This document shows, in pieces, positions 7,974-17,127 of a stretch of 64,000 nucleotides of DNA. The DNA is taken from the NCBI RefSeq assembly GCF_900103535.1, contig NZ_FNHQ01000013.1:19911-83910 (forward strand), written 5' to 3'. How positions within the stretch are numbered: position 1 is the first letter of the stretch; each line of letters begins with the position of its first letter. The notes under the pieces were generated by a model. It made no database searches. It saw only the letters and a list, made by a program, of their open reading frames with translations, and had not been told where the DNA came from. The DNA is from Megasphaera paucivorans (GTDB lineage Bacteria > Bacillota > Negativicutes > Veillonellales > Megasphaeraceae). The position numbers were made by a program, and so were the translations under genes.

Positions 7974-9191
7974 ATGCTGAAAAAGAAACTTGCCTGCATG
8001 GCGACAGTTATGGCATTGTGCGGTTCTATGCTGGTCAGTGCCGCAGGTTATACAATTTTGGAAAAGGCCCAGAAGGTGGAAAGCACTGTCTATGGGACCG
8101 TACAGCAAGGTGCTTTGAATGATCGTGTTTCATCTTTGGACAAACTGATCAACGGGCAGTCCGCCGCCGGTACGGGAAGCACGGAAAATCGTGTGGATAC
8201 CTTATATAAGGAAGTATATGGCAATCCGGGTTCCGATTTATCCATGCTGGCTGCTGTCAATATGATGCAGTGGAAATATGGCGGTCAGATTTCGAATGAT
8301 TCTCTGCTGTCGCGCGTATCCTCCTTGGAAGAAAACGTAAACGGCCAGGTCGGGACGGGTTCCTTGAGCGGCCGTATTGCCGTACTGCGCCGTTCTCTTT
8401 TGGGAAATGAAAAGTTTGTTTCCCAAGCTGTGACGATTCCGGCAGGGATGATCGTCAAATTGCAAAATGTCGATGCCCTGAGCTCCAAAACCTTGAAAAA
8501 AGGCGATACCGTACGCCTGGCTGCCTTGGAAAATGTCATGGTAGGCAGTGTAGTGGCGATTCCCAGCGGTTCACAATGTGAAGGCACCGTAACGGATGTA
8601 CGCCGGTCCGGTATTTTCGGCCGTGACGGCAAACTGGTCATTACGTACGGCACGATTAAAGCCGTTGATGGATCGGCGGTTCCGTTGATCGTAGGCGATA
8701 AAGCAAAAGAACAATATAAACAAATGAAAATAGCGGCCGGCGCGTCTGTTGCCGGAGCGGTTATCCTAGGACCTGTAGGATTGGTAGGCGGACTGTTTGT
8801 AAAAGGCAGTGAAGTCAATATACCCGCCGGTACGACAATGTTTACAGAAGTCAAAACCGACACGGATGTCATGGGCTTTACAGAAACCCCCATGGACTCT
8901 TCGGAAATGAAGACCGCGAATATGGCCGCCAGCGGCGTAGCCGTTCCCGGTGTATCCGGCACAGCGACGCCTGCCGATACGCAGACGGTGGCAATCGGAC
9001 CGAATGCTACGACTCCCATCGCGACACCGCCGGCAGCGGATGCCAAAATGCCCGTAGGAACAGCACAAGCACCCACACAGACTGTTCCGATGACAGATGA
9101 AAAAACACAGGAAGCACAAACAGCGACAGGAGATACACAAGATACTTCAAATCAAACAACGGTAGCCATTACTTCCAATGGAAAACAATAA
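7974..9191 (+). CDS. Exported repeat protein with a TrbI/VirB10-like C-terminal domain
   Basis: 405 residues with a signal peptide (cut expected after VSAA). GGAGGA at 7961 sets the start. Residues about 25-145 hold repeated units of the form RVSSLE-x2-V-x-G-x4-GSL-x2-R, likely helical. Residues about 150-300 form a beta-rich domain (VTIPAGMIVKLQNV, SVVAIPSGSQCEGTV, DGSAVPLIVG) that recalls the pore-lining domain of TrbI/VirB10 and similar envelope proteins. A glycine-rich hydrophobic hairpin (AAGASVAGAVILGPVG) lies inside it and could insert in a membrane. The last 100 residues are a Thr/Pro/Ala-rich tail. Probably a periplasm-spanning or outer-membrane-associated protein; function unknown. 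Confidence 0.75.
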   Translation: MLKKKLACMATVMALCGSMLVSAAGYTILEKAQKVESTVYGTVQQGALNDRVSSLDKLINGQSAAGTGSTENRVDTLYKEVYGNPGSDLSMLAAVNMMQWKYGGQISNDSLLSRVSSLEENVNGQVGTGSLSGRIAVLRRSLLGNEKFVSQAVTIPAGMIVKLQNVDALSSKTLKKGDTVRLAALENVMVGSVVAIPSGSQCEGTVTDVRRSGIFGRDGKLVITYGTIKAVDGSAVPLIVGDKAKEQYKQMKIAAGASVAGAVILGPVGLVGGLFVKGSEVNIPAGTTMFTEVKTDTDVMGFTETPMDSSEMKTANMAASGVAVPGVSGTATPADTQTVAIGPNATTPIATPPAADAKMPVGTAQAPTQTVPMTDEKTQEAQTATGDTQDTSNQTTVAITSNGKQ

Positions 9192-9204
9192 ATAGGTGAC
9201 GTAT

Positions 9205-10746
9205 ATGAAAAAAAATTTGGCAGTATTTATTTTGGCTGCCGCCGTGCCTTTCGCGTTGCCTGTCTTTGCCGATCAGGACGCAGCAGATGCCGGTTCCGTT
9301 ATGGACAAGACAGCATGGGTAACCAAAAGCACTGCCGATCAAGTGAATAAAAAAGAAAAAAAAGAAAAAACCGTAGACCCTGTGAATCTCGACTGGGCCT
9401 CCCGACGGTATGATATCGTGCTGCCGCAGCAGCCGGTAAAAGTAGCGGCGGACTCTCTGTATATGCGCAGTCAAGATGGCTATGTACAGGGGCGGGGCAA
9501 TGTTGACATTCAGCAGGGAATTGATGAATTTCACAGCAACTATGTAGAAGGCAATACGAAAACGAAAATGTATTATATCCCGGGACCTGCGGTATGGATC
9601 CAGGGAGAAACCGCGCTGGACGGCTCGGGTATTACCTATGATGGAAATACGCACAGCGGCAAGGTGGAAAAAATAGCGGGATTTATTGCCGCTAACGTAT
9701 ATATCCGCGGTACGGACGGAGAACTGGCGGACGGCAACGGATACATGAAACACGGACTGATTACGACCCCTCACGCCGTAGCGGAAACCCCGGACTACTA
9801 TCTGACGGGGGACGACATCCACATCTATCCGGGGGTTAAATTTACCTCGGAAAATACGACACTGTGGTTTAAGCATATCCGTATACTCACGTACGGCCAT
9901 TATGAAGGCAATCTCGATTCGCAGCATAAGACCAATACCACACTTTTTTCACTGCTGCCCAGACCACGCTATACCTCCGATGACGGCTTTGGCGTTTATG
10001 GCGGTGCTACGCTTCCGCTGAATGCAGATGAAACATTCCAATTTGAATTCCAATATGCCATATATACCAAAGGCGGATTCCAGCCGACAGCCCTGTTCAT
10101 CAGGGATACGAATATCGGGCGCTTTACATTAGGCTATTCGACAGAAGAAAGTACGCAGAGCACCGATAGAGTATGGGCCAAAAAATTCCCTGAACTAACC
10201 TACTACATGCCGCGTATCGTCTTTGGCAGTACCGGCATCTATATGGACAACAGCGCAAGCTGGGGCCGCTGGGCTGAAGACGGAGTAGAAACGGGCACGC
10301 ATAAGGACTTCCAAACGGAAATCAGCCATACCCCGCTGCCTCTCTGGAAACAAGCCAACATTCGTTTTTTTGCAGGCTATCGTAAAGACCTGTACAGCAC
10401 CAATGATGCCATCGTCCGCGATCCCTATACGGGCGTCGTATTGAACCAAGGCATCAACGACCGGCTATGGACCAGCTGGTGGTATACAAGACATAATATG
10501 AGCGGTGTGACACCCTATCGATTCGATACCATCGACCATCCGCGGCAAAAAGGCGTATCCATCGGCTATAAACTAACGCCCCTGGACACCTTTATCCTGA
10601 CCTTTGATAAAGATCTGGACACCGATCAAGTAGCGGATCGTGATTTCACGTGGGTTCGCGACATGCACTCCTTTGTAGCCACGATTACATGGGAATCTGT
10701 CTCCCGCAGCTGGGACTTTCAACTCGTAGCAAAAGACTTTTTCTAA
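9205..10746 (+). CDS. LptD/OstA-like outer-membrane protein
   Basis: 513 residues: a signal peptide (cut expected after VFA), then an OstA/LptA-type N-terminal domain (VKVAADSLYMRSQDGYVQG-RGNVDIQQG, about 75-130), then alternating polar/aromatic strands up to a C-terminal phenylalanine, the usual end of an outer-membrane beta-barrel. It is shorter than proteobacterial LptD (about 780 residues) and lacks its conserved cysteine pairs. In LPS-bearing bacteria such proteins insert lipopolysaccharide at the outer leaflet; here it could do so or export another glycan. The start at 9205 gives a proper signal peptide; a GTG lies nine bases upstream. It follows the repeat protein by 13 bases. Confidence 0.8.
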   Translation: MKKNLAVFILAAAVPFALPVFADQDAADAGSVMDKTAWVTKSTADQVNKKEKKEKTVDPVNLDWASRRYDIVLPQQPVKVAADSLYMRSQDGYVQGRGNVDIQQGIDEFHSNYVEGNTKTKMYYIPGPAVWIQGETALDGSGITYDGNTHSGKVEKIAGFIAANVYIRGTDGELADGNGYMKHGLITTPHAVAETPDYYLTGDDIHIYPGVKFTSENTTLWFKHIRILTYGHYEGNLDSQHKTNTTLFSLLPRPRYTSDDGFGVYGGATLPLNADETFQFEFQYAIYTKGGFQPTALFIRDTNIGRFTLGYSTEESTQSTDRVWAKKFPELTYYMPRIVFGSTGIYMDNSASWGRWAEDGVETGTHKDFQTEISHTPLPLWKQANIRFFAGYRKDLYSTNDAIVRDPYTGVVLNQGINDRLWTSWWYTRHNMSGVTPYRFDTIDHPRQKGVSIGYKLTPLDTFILTFDKDLDTDQVADRDFTWVRDMHSFVATITWESVSRSWDFQLVAKDFF

Positions 10747-10748
10747 TA

Positions 10749-10786
10749 CAAAGAGGTACTCTGAAAAAAGGAGTACCTCTTTTTTG
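10749..10786 (+). terminator. Terminator after the LptD-like gene
   Basis: AAAGAGGTACTC and GGAGTACCTCTTT form a long stem with an A-rich loop and a T6 tail. Confidence 0.92.
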
Positions 10787-10891
10787 CAGTATCCGTTTTG
10801 TTTTTCCTATTTTCATGGTATTATATTTCTTAATAGGTATTTTTTTACTGATTTTTTACATTGGTTGCCTGTAATCTGAGGCGTTTCCTTG

Positions 10892-10897
10892 TATAAT
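10892..10897 (+). promoter_or_regulatory. Probable -10 of the phosphate two-component operon
   Basis: TATAAT lies 37 bases before the response-regulator start. The -35 region (CTGTAA at 17-base spacing) is weak, which would fit an activated or autoregulated promoter. Confidence 0.4.
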
Positions 10898-10934
10898 AAT
10901 AAATGATAATCGGATTTTTTTGGGAGGTGATCAC

Positions 10935-11615
10935 ATGGCATTGATATATTGCGTAGAAGACGATGAAAATATTCGTGAACTCGTAGGGTATGCCTTGCGT
11001 AGTCAGAAGTTTGATGTAGGAACTTTTGCCGACGGGAAGGAGTTTTGGACCGCTATAGAAGAAAAAATCCCATCTTTGGTACTTCTTGATATCATGATGC
11101 CCGGAGAAAGCGGCGTGGAGATTTTGGGAAAACTCCGCAAACGGAAAGATTGCAGCGCATTGCCGGTCATTATGCTGACAGCAAAAACGAGTGAATACGA
11201 TATTGTTAAAGGACTCGATACCGGAGCGGATGATTATATCTGTAAGCCTTTTGGCATCGTAGAACTGGTTTCTCGTATCCGCGCCGTACTGCGGCGGAGT
11301 ACGGGACCGACTGATGAACAGACCGTATATACCTATGAAAATGTATCTCTTGATACGGAAAAACATGAGGTACTGGTGGACGGCAAACCTTGCCATTTGA
11401 CGGTCAAGGAATTTGAATTACTGCAATATCTGCTGGTTAATATCAATATCGTTCTCAAACGAGAACAGATTATGGAAAAAGTATGGGGCTTTACGTATGA
11501 AGGAGAAAGCCGCACCATCGATATGCATATCAAGAGTCTTCGTCAAAAACTGGGGGCAGGCGGAGCTATTATCCGGACTGTCCGGGGCATCGGGTATCTC
11601 ATAGGAGGTAAATAG
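10935..11615 (+). CDS. phoP: OmpR/PhoB-family response regulator (phosphate regulon)
   Basis: 226-residue cytoplasmic DNA-binding regulator. The receiver domain has the acidic pair EDDE, the phosphorylated aspartate in VLLDIMMPG (about residue 51), TAKTS and the KPF lysine. The winged helix (about 130-226) ends in the family motif TIDMHIKSLRQKLG and RTVRGIGYLI. GGGAGG before 10935 sets the start. Its stop overlaps the GTG start of the kinase gene by one base. Position directly upstream of the kinase and pstSCAB-phoU indicates that it senses phosphate limitation; the symbol phoP (phoB in other systems) rests on this context. Confidence 0.9.
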   Translation: MALIYCVEDDENIRELVGYALRSQKFDVGTFADGKEFWTAIEEKIPSLVLLDIMMPGESGVEILGKLRKRKDCSALPVIMLTAKTSEYDIVKGLDTGADDYICKPFGIVELVSRIRAVLRRSTGPTDEQTVYTYENVSLDTEKHEVLVDGKPCHLTVKEFELLQYLLVNINIVLKREQIMEKVWGFTYEGESRTIDMHIKSLRQKLGAGGAIIRTVRGIGYLIGGK

Positions 11616-13333
11616 TGAAAAAGCGAATTTACCTGAGTCTGCTTGCCATCGGCTTGACCTGCATGGTCATGGCCCTGGTCATTTCCGGCTGGATCTTTTG
11701 GCGGTCGGCACAAGAGCAGGCGGCCGTAGAAATGGAATCTGCCGTGGCCATGATTTCGGCGGGTATGGCCCGCGACCCGGATACCAAGGGGTATCTGCAG
11801 CAAGTGGCCGATGCCGAAAAGGGAGCCCTGCGGATCACATGGATCAATACGGACGGCAGTATCAAGTTCGAATCGGATTATGATGCAGCGAAAATGGAAA
11901 ACCATCTCCAACGCCCCGAAGTCCAGCAGGCCTTTGCCTATGGGACGGGATCGGCTGTCCGGGAATCCGCTACGATTGAAAAGGCGCTGTATTATTCGGC
12001 TAAAAAACTTCCCGATGGGACGGTGCTGCGTGTCAGCCTGCAGCGGGCCACGCTGTATTCTCACTTTTTGGCGCTGCTGCCTATGGCCCTGCTGCTGTTG
12101 ATCCTGGCGGGCATCTGCTGTATCCGTGCCTCGCGGATGCTGACGGCCAGCCTGTTATCTCCGCTGCGCAAAACGGCCCGAGTCATGGAAAATATCGGGA
12201 CACCTTCGCAGCAGCTGCCGCAGGAAATGCCGCATGTATATCGGGAACTGCGTCCGCTGGTGCAAAAAATCATGGACCAAAGCAATTACATCAACCATAC
12301 GATCCAGATCCTGGAACGGGAGCGAAACACGGTCCGTATTATTTTAGAAAACCTGCGGGAGGGTGTCATTCTGACGGATAAAGCCGGGAAAATACTGGCC
12401 CTCAATACCTGTGCCAAGGATATCCTGCAGATCCGCAGGATGATGACCGTCAGCGGTCTGTCCTTTGAAAAGATTTTTCCCGGTGTGGAATGGGATCAAA
12501 TCAAAATGGGAGAAGACTTGCCGATGGCCTATACGCAGAAACTAGTCAAAAACGACCGTCTCTATCAACTCACCGTACGGCCTATATATAAAGAAGAAAA
12601 CCTCTATGGGGCTCTGTTCATTCTTTATGACATCACCGAAAGCGAACATCGGGAACAACTGCGGCGGGAATTTACCTCCAATGTTTCGCACGAACTCAAA
12701 ACACCGCTTACCTCGATCAGCGGCTTTGCAGAAATGCTTTCGGCAGGACTCTATGAAGAAGAAAAGGACGTCAAGCACTTCGGCAAACTCATCCAACAAG
12801 AATCGCAGCGCCTGCTGCGGTTGATCGAAGGCATCATCCACCTGACGAAAATAGAAGAACATAAGCCGAATATAGAAATGACATCGGTCAAACTCGACAC
12901 CATCGTCGAAGAAATCGTCAACTTTATGGAACCGGTAACACAAGAAAAGCACGTGACGATACATCGGAAAATGGGAGACCTTGCGGTCTTTGGCAACAAC
13001 GGCATGCTGCGGGAACTCTGCATGAACCTCATCGACAACGCTGTGAAATATAACCGCAGCGGCGGACACGTATATATCACCCTGCAGCAAGAAGGAAACA
13101 AAGCCGCCTTTACCGTCCGAGACACGGGAATCGGCATTCCCGAAGACAAACAAAAACGAGTATTTGAACGCTTCTACCGAGCCGATGCCAGCCGGAATAA
13201 GAAAAATGGCGGCAGCGGTCTGGGACTCTCCATTGTAAAGCACATCGTGGAACAACACCACGGGCAAATCAATCTGGAAAGTAAAGAAGGAGAAGGAACG
13301 AAGATAACCGTGTATCTTACACTGGCAACATGA
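11615..13333 (+). CDS. phoR: PhoR-type sensor histidine kinase
   Basis: 572-residue membrane kinase starting at GTG with AGGAGG seven bases upstream. Domains in order: transmembrane helix (about 5-27), a periplasmic sensor region (28-148), second transmembrane helix (about 150-170), a HAMP-like linker, a PAS domain (about 240-340, ENLREGVILTDKAGKI), a HisKA domain with the phosphorylated histidine in FTSNVSHELKTPLTS (about 357), and a HATPase with N box (NLIDNAVKYN), G1 (DTGIGIP), F box (FERFYR) and G2 (GGSGLGLSIVK). It partners with the preceding regulator; in related systems PstSCAB and PhoU hold this kinase inactive when phosphate is plentiful. Confidence 0.92.
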   Translation: MKKRIYLSLLAIGLTCMVMALVISGWIFWRSAQEQAAVEMESAVAMISAGMARDPDTKGYLQQVADAEKGALRITWINTDGSIKFESDYDAAKMENHLQRPEVQQAFAYGTGSAVRESATIEKALYYSAKKLPDGTVLRVSLQRATLYSHFLALLPMALLLLILAGICCIRASRMLTASLLSPLRKTARVMENIGTPSQQLPQEMPHVYRELRPLVQKIMDQSNYINHTIQILERERNTVRIILENLREGVILTDKAGKILALNTCAKDILQIRRMMTVSGLSFEKIFPGVEWDQIKMGEDLPMAYTQKLVKNDRLYQLTVRPIYKEENLYGALFILYDITESEHREQLRREFTSNVSHELKTPLTSISGFAEMLSAGLYEEEKDVKHFGKLIQQESQRLLRLIEGIIHLTKIEEHKPNIEMTSVKLDTIVEEIVNFMEPVTQEKHVTIHRKMGDLAVFGNNGMLRELCMNLIDNAVKYNRSGGHVYITLQQEGNKAAFTVRDTGIGIPEDKQKRVFERFYRADASRNKKNGGSGLGLSIVKHIVEQHHGQINLESKEGEGTKITVYLTLAT

Positions 13334-13348
13334 TATAAGGAAACAAGT

Positions 13349-13438
13349 AAAAACAACCATTTCGTTGTTGTAGTGCCTCCGATAAACTAGATTTTCAGGT
13401 CTAACTTATGGGGGGCACTACAGACATGGTTGTTTTTA
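13349..13438 (+). terminator. Long imperfect hairpin between phoR and pstS
   Basis: Outer arms AAAACAACCAT and ATGGTTGTTTT and inner arms TGTAGTGCCTCC and GGGGGGCACTACA form a two-part stem of about 90 bases that ends in T5. It separates the regulator genes from pstS, which has its own control region. Confidence 0.75.
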
Positions 13439-13463
13439 TTTGTTTTTGCTTTTTTTTATTATT

Positions 13464-13515
13464 TTCACATTCTTTACATTCTTTACACAGGACACTTACA
13501 TAGACTTGGTACGAT
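13464..13515 (+). promoter_or_regulatory. PhoP-box-like repeats and -10 of pstS
   Basis: TTCACA (13464), TTTACA (13473), TTTACA (13482) and CTTACA (13495) form a direct-repeat array resembling the TT(A/T/C)ACA repeats bound by PhoP in Firmicutes, though three of them are spaced 9 bases rather than 11. TACGAT at 13510-13515 is a likely -10 with no proper -35, as expected for an activated promoter. Confidence 0.6.
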
Positions 13516-13548
13516 GTAATCACAAAAATAAAAAGGAGTGGATTATAT

Positions 13549-14439
13549 ATGAAATTGAAAAAGCTTATCTTCATAGCTCTCGCCGCTGTTATGGTAGTGG
13601 GTGCTGCCGGATGCGGCAGCCAGCAGAAGGCGGATGGTGACAAGTCTAGTTCTGCCGCTGTGTCTGGGAGCATTACCGGTTCCGGTTCTTCGGCATTGTT
13701 ACCGTTGGTGAAGGATGCAGCAGATAAGTTCAAGATAGATAATCAGGGCGTGTCCATCAGCTTAAATGCCGGCGGTTCGGGAACAGGTCTTAAACAGATT
13801 GCCGATGGGTCCGTCGATATGGGGAACTCCGACGTACCTGCCGAAACAAAGTTGTCCAAGGACCAGGTTGCTAAACTCGTAGATCATAAAGTCTGCGTCA
13901 TGACGGTTGCCACGATCGTAAACCCCGACATCGGACAGGTCGTCAAGAGCTTGACCAACCAACAGCTGCAGGACATCTTCACTGCTAAAATCACGAACTG
14001 GAAAGAGGTAGGCGGTCCGAATGAAGCCATCATCTTGGTAACACGTCCGCAGACGTCCGGTACCCGGGCACTCTTCAAAGAATATGCTATCAACGGAGCA
14101 GAAGAATCGAGCAACAAATCCCTCGAAACAGATAACTCCGGCCTCCTCGTACAGAGTGTGGCACAGAACAAAGGCGCTATCGGCTACGTAGCACTTCCGT
14201 ACTTGATCAACGACAAGACGGTCAGCACGATCGCGATCAACGGAGTAGCTCCTTCGCTGGAAAATACCTATAACGGTACCTATGCGGTATGGGGATACGA
14301 ACACATTTACACCAACAAAGAACCAAAAGCCGCTGTCAAAGCGTTCCTTGACTTTGTCCTCTCTGATACATACGGCCAGCGCATCGAAGAATTAGGCTAC
14401 GGCGTATCGAGCAAAATGCAGACAAAGGAAGTTCACTAA
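13549..14439 (+). CDS. pstS: Phosphate ABC transporter substrate-binding lipoprotein PstS
   Basis: 296-residue periplasmic phosphate-binding protein anchored as a lipoprotein: the signal peptide ends in a lipobox (GAAGC, Cys at residue 22). The phosphate-contacting loops are present: GSSAL near residue 47, a D-x-GNSD segment (VDMGNSDVPAE) and the SGT-R-LF motif (PQTSGTRALFKEY). AAGGAGTGG precedes the start. First gene of a tight pstS-C-A-B-phoU operon controlled from the PhoP-box-like region. Free phosphate is passed to PstC/PstA for import. Confidence 0.96.
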   Translation: MKLKKLIFIALAAVMVVGAAGCGSQQKADGDKSSSAAVSGSITGSGSSALLPLVKDAADKFKIDNQGVSISLNAGGSGTGLKQIADGSVDMGNSDVPAETKLSKDQVAKLVDHKVCVMTVATIVNPDIGQVVKSLTNQQLQDIFTAKITNWKEVGGPNEAIILVTRPQTSGTRALFKEYAINGAEESSNKSLETDNSGLLVQSVAQNKGAIGYVALPYLINDKTVSTIAINGVAPSLENTYNGTYAVWGYEHIYTNKEPKAAVKAFLDFVLSDTYGQRIEELGYGVSSKMQTKEVH

Positions 14440-14466
14440 GGTACGTTAGATAACGGAGGAAGTAAC

Positions 14467-15387
14467 ATGAATCCTATTGAAATCGCTGTTAAGAATGCAC
14501 ATCGTGATGAGCGGGCCGCCAGGCTCCTCATTACGATCTGTGGTATCGGAGCGGCACTGGTACCCTTCTTTATAGGAGGGTTCCTTCTGTTAAAGGGAAG
14601 CGACACGTTCCTGATATTCGGCCACAGTCTGGGAGAATTTCTCCTGTCCGGCCAATGGGCTCCGAGTGATACGGCAGTCGGCGGCGGCCATGTCGGGGCA
14701 GCCATGTTTTTATCGGGCTCCCTCGTGACCTGTGGACTGGCCCTGCTTATTTCCTTGCCGCTAAGTATTTCGACGGCCATCTTTATGACAGAAATCGCTT
14801 CACCGCGGACGCGGCGTCTGATACAACCGGCTGTGGAACTGTTTACGGGAATTCCCTCCGTCGTCTATGGCTGGATCGGACTTACGGTACTCATTCCGTT
14901 CCTGCGGCACTTCTTCATTATGCCATACGGGTTTTCCTTACTGGCAGCCGGCTGCGTGCTGGCAGTGATGATATTCCCAACCATCACGACGATGTCCGCA
15001 GATGCTATGGCAGCGGTACCCAAGACGTGGCGGGAGGCCTCCTACGGACTGGGGGCGACGCGCTGGGAGACCATTTCCCGGATCGTCATTCCGGCAGCTC
15101 GCGGCGGTATTTTTACCGGCGTCATACTCGGTCTGGCACGTGCCTTGGGAGAAGCCCTGGCAGTAGCCATGGTCATCGGACAGATGAAGGTATTTCCGAC
15201 CTCCCTGTTCTTACCGGCCAGTACGCTTACGACCGCGATCGCCTCGGATATGGGCGGAGCCATGGAGGGCGGCGAATACAGTGCAGCCCTGTGGACGATG
15301 GCGCTGCTCCTGTTCCTTCTTTCGTTCTTGTTTATTTTTGTGATCCATCGCATCAACCGAGCGTCACAACTGAAAGGGAGGGCTTGA
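14467..15387 (+). CDS. pstC: Phosphate ABC transporter permease PstC
   Basis: 306-residue inner-membrane permease with six predicted helices. The ABC-coupling loop is clear (EASYGLGATRWETISRIVIPAARGGIFTG read in parts around residues 190-215, with the EAA-G pattern). An IPSVVYGWIGL segment is typical of PstC. GGAGGAAG lies just before the start. It forms the membrane channel together with PstA, whose gene begins one base after this stop. Confidence 0.96.
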   Translation: MNPIEIAVKNAHRDERAARLLITICGIGAALVPFFIGGFLLLKGSDTFLIFGHSLGEFLLSGQWAPSDTAVGGGHVGAAMFLSGSLVTCGLALLISLPLSISTAIFMTEIASPRTRRLIQPAVELFTGIPSVVYGWIGLTVLIPFLRHFFIMPYGFSLLAAGCVLAVMIFPTITTMSADAMAAVPKTWREASYGLGATRWETISRIVIPAARGGIFTGVILGLARALGEALAVAMVIGQMKVFPTSLFLPASTLTTAIASDMGGAMEGGEYSAALWTMALLLFLLSFLFIFVIHRINRASQLKGRA

Positions 15388-15388
15388 T

Positions 15389-16270
15389 ATGAGCCGCATT
15401 CAACACAAGAAAAAAGTGGACAAGATCATGACCGCTCTCTTTTTCGCTGGTACAGCCTTTGCCGTGATCCTGCTGGTTGCCTTTATCGGTTTTGTTATTG
15501 CACAAGGCTTTGGCGAAATGACCTTGGATATGTTGTCCTTCAGCGGCAGCGGTTTGGGAAATATGCTGTTCAATACGCTGTATCTGGTCTTTTTAGCACT
15601 CGTATTCAGTATGCTGACAGGCGTACCGGCCGGGATATTCCTCGCTGAATATGCCCATCAGGGAAAAGTAACCCACTGGGTCCGCATGGCCATAGAAACC
15701 TTGGCATCGCTGCCATCTATCGTCGTCGGCCTCTTCGGGTATTTAGCCTTTATCGTAATGACCGGGTCCCAATGGAATCTGTTTGCCGGGTCCCTGGCAG
15801 TATCTATCCTGACACTGCCGCTGGTGACCTCCGTGACCGAAGATGCCCTGCGCAATCTGCCGGACAGCTACCGCCAAGGAAGTCTGGGCCTGGGAGCGTC
15901 GCACTGGCAGACCATATGGCGCGTCTTAGTGCCCGCTTGTTTTCCGCGGATCATGACGGGACTCATCATGGCCGCCGGACGTGGTTTCGGGGAAGCAGCG
16001 GCACTCATGTTTACCGCCGGTATGTCAACGGATATCAACTGGAACAACTGGGATATCACCTCTGCCTCATGCCCCTTGAATCCCTTCCGTCCCGGTGAAA
16101 CCCTGGCCCTGCACATCTGGTCGCTGCGGACAGAAGCACTTCACCCCAATGCGGCACAACTGGCCAGTGTATCCTCGGCGATCCTTATGGTACTCGTCGT
16201 CAGCTTTAGTCTGGCGGCCCGATATATTAGTTGGAGACTGGATAAGAAAATGGGAGGAACCAATTCATGA
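15389..16270 (+). CDS. pstA: Phosphate ABC transporter permease PstA
   Basis: 293-residue inner-membrane permease, partner of PstC. Six hydrophobic helices; [11 protein letters not shown] and the coupling loop ([20 protein letters not shown], about 165-185) match PstA. A cytoplasmic loop carries the sequence [25 protein letters not shown] found in this branch. AAGGGAGGG precedes the start, and the stop overlaps the pstB start as ATGA, showing translational coupling. Confidence 0.96.
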   Translation: MSRIQHKKKVDKIMTALFFAGTAFAVILLVAFIGFVIAQGFGEMTLDMLSFSGSGLGNMLFNTLYLVFLALVFSMLTGVPAGIFLAEYAHQGKVTHWVRMAIETLASLPSIVVGLFGYLAFIVMTGSQWNLFAGSLAVSILTLPLVTSVTEDALRNLPDSYRQGSLGLGASHWQTIWRVLVPACFPRIMTGLIMAAGRGFGEAAALMFTAGMSTDINWNNWDITSASCPLNPFRPGETLALHIWSLRTEALHPNAAQLASVSSAILMVLVVSFSLAARYISWRLDKKMGGTNS

Positions 16271-17112
16271 CAGAATTAACGACGACCCTTACGGGATATG
16301 CGGCACAAGCTCGCGACGACGCGCACGTTAGGGACGAAGCGGCGGCTGCCGATATAACACAAGAAAATACCTTCGACGTGAAGGGACTGAACTTGTTTTA
16401 TGATAAAACACAAGCCTTAAAAAATATCAATATGACCATCAAAAAACATGAAATCACTGCTTTGATCGGACCGTCGGGCTGCGGGAAATCGACCTTTATC
16501 AAAACCCTGAACCGCATGAACGACTGGATAGAAAACTGCCGCGTCACGGGGGAGATCCTCTTTGAAGGCAGAAATATCTACAAAGAAGTAGACTCACTGG
16601 CACTGCGGTATCGTGTTGGCATGGTATTCCAGCAACCGACCCCCTTTCCTAAGAGCGTCTTTGAAAATATTGCCTACGGCCCCCGTATTCAAGGCATTTC
16701 CAATAAAAAGAAATTGGCGGAAATCGTAGAAGAAAGCATGCATCAGGCCGCCGTGTGGGATGAACTGAAAGATCGGCTGCACGAAAGTGCCCTCGGTCTT
16801 TCCGGCGGGCAGCAGCAGCGGCTGTGTATTGCCCGTACGCTGGCGGCGCGTCCGTCCGTTATCCTCATGGACGAACCGACCTCGGCACTTGATCCGATTT
16901 CCACACAAAAAATAGAAGATCTGGCGCTGCAGCTCAAAGAAAAATACACGATCGTCATCGTTACGCACAGCATGCAGCAAGCCCGTCGGATATCAGACCG
17001 GACCGCGTTCTTCCTGCTCGGGGAATTACTCGAATTCAACAACACCGTAGACATGTTTACCAAACCGGCCAACCCCAAAACGGAAGCATATATCACCGGC
17101 CGTTTCGGCTGA
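16267..17112 (+). CDS. pstB: Phosphate ABC transporter ATPase PstB
   Basis: 281-residue ATPase that powers phosphate import. Walker [10 protein letters not shown] (about 67-75), the PstB-specific [11 protein letters not shown] stretch, Q-loop [11 protein letters not shown], signature LSGGQQQR, Walker [14 protein letters not shown] and the switch histidine THSM are all intact. The N terminus carries about 35 extra residues compared with typical PstB (about 250), rich in Ala, Asp and Thr; a shorter product is not suggested by any internal start with a good ribosome site. In known systems PstB also takes part in signalling to PhoR through PhoU. Confidence 0.96.
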   Translation: MTELTTTLTGYAAQARDDAHVRDEAAAADITQENTFDVKGLNLFYDKTQALKNINMTIKKHEITALIGPSGCGKSTFIKTLNRMNDWIENCRVTGEILFEGRNIYKEVDSLALRYRVGMVFQQPTPFPKSVFENIAYGPRIQGISNKKKLAEIVEESMHQAAVWDELKDRLHESALGLSGGQQQRLCIARTLAARPSVILMDEPTSALDPISTQKIEDLALQLKEKYTIVIVTHSMQQARRISDRTAFFLLGELLEFNNTVDMFTKPANPKTEAYITGRFG

Positions 17113-17127
17113 TGGAGGAGAGACCCT

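Noticed and set aside
12542..13360. A 272-codon frame on the minus strand
   Set aside because: It is antisense to the conserved HisKA/HATPase part of phoR and has no domain of its own.
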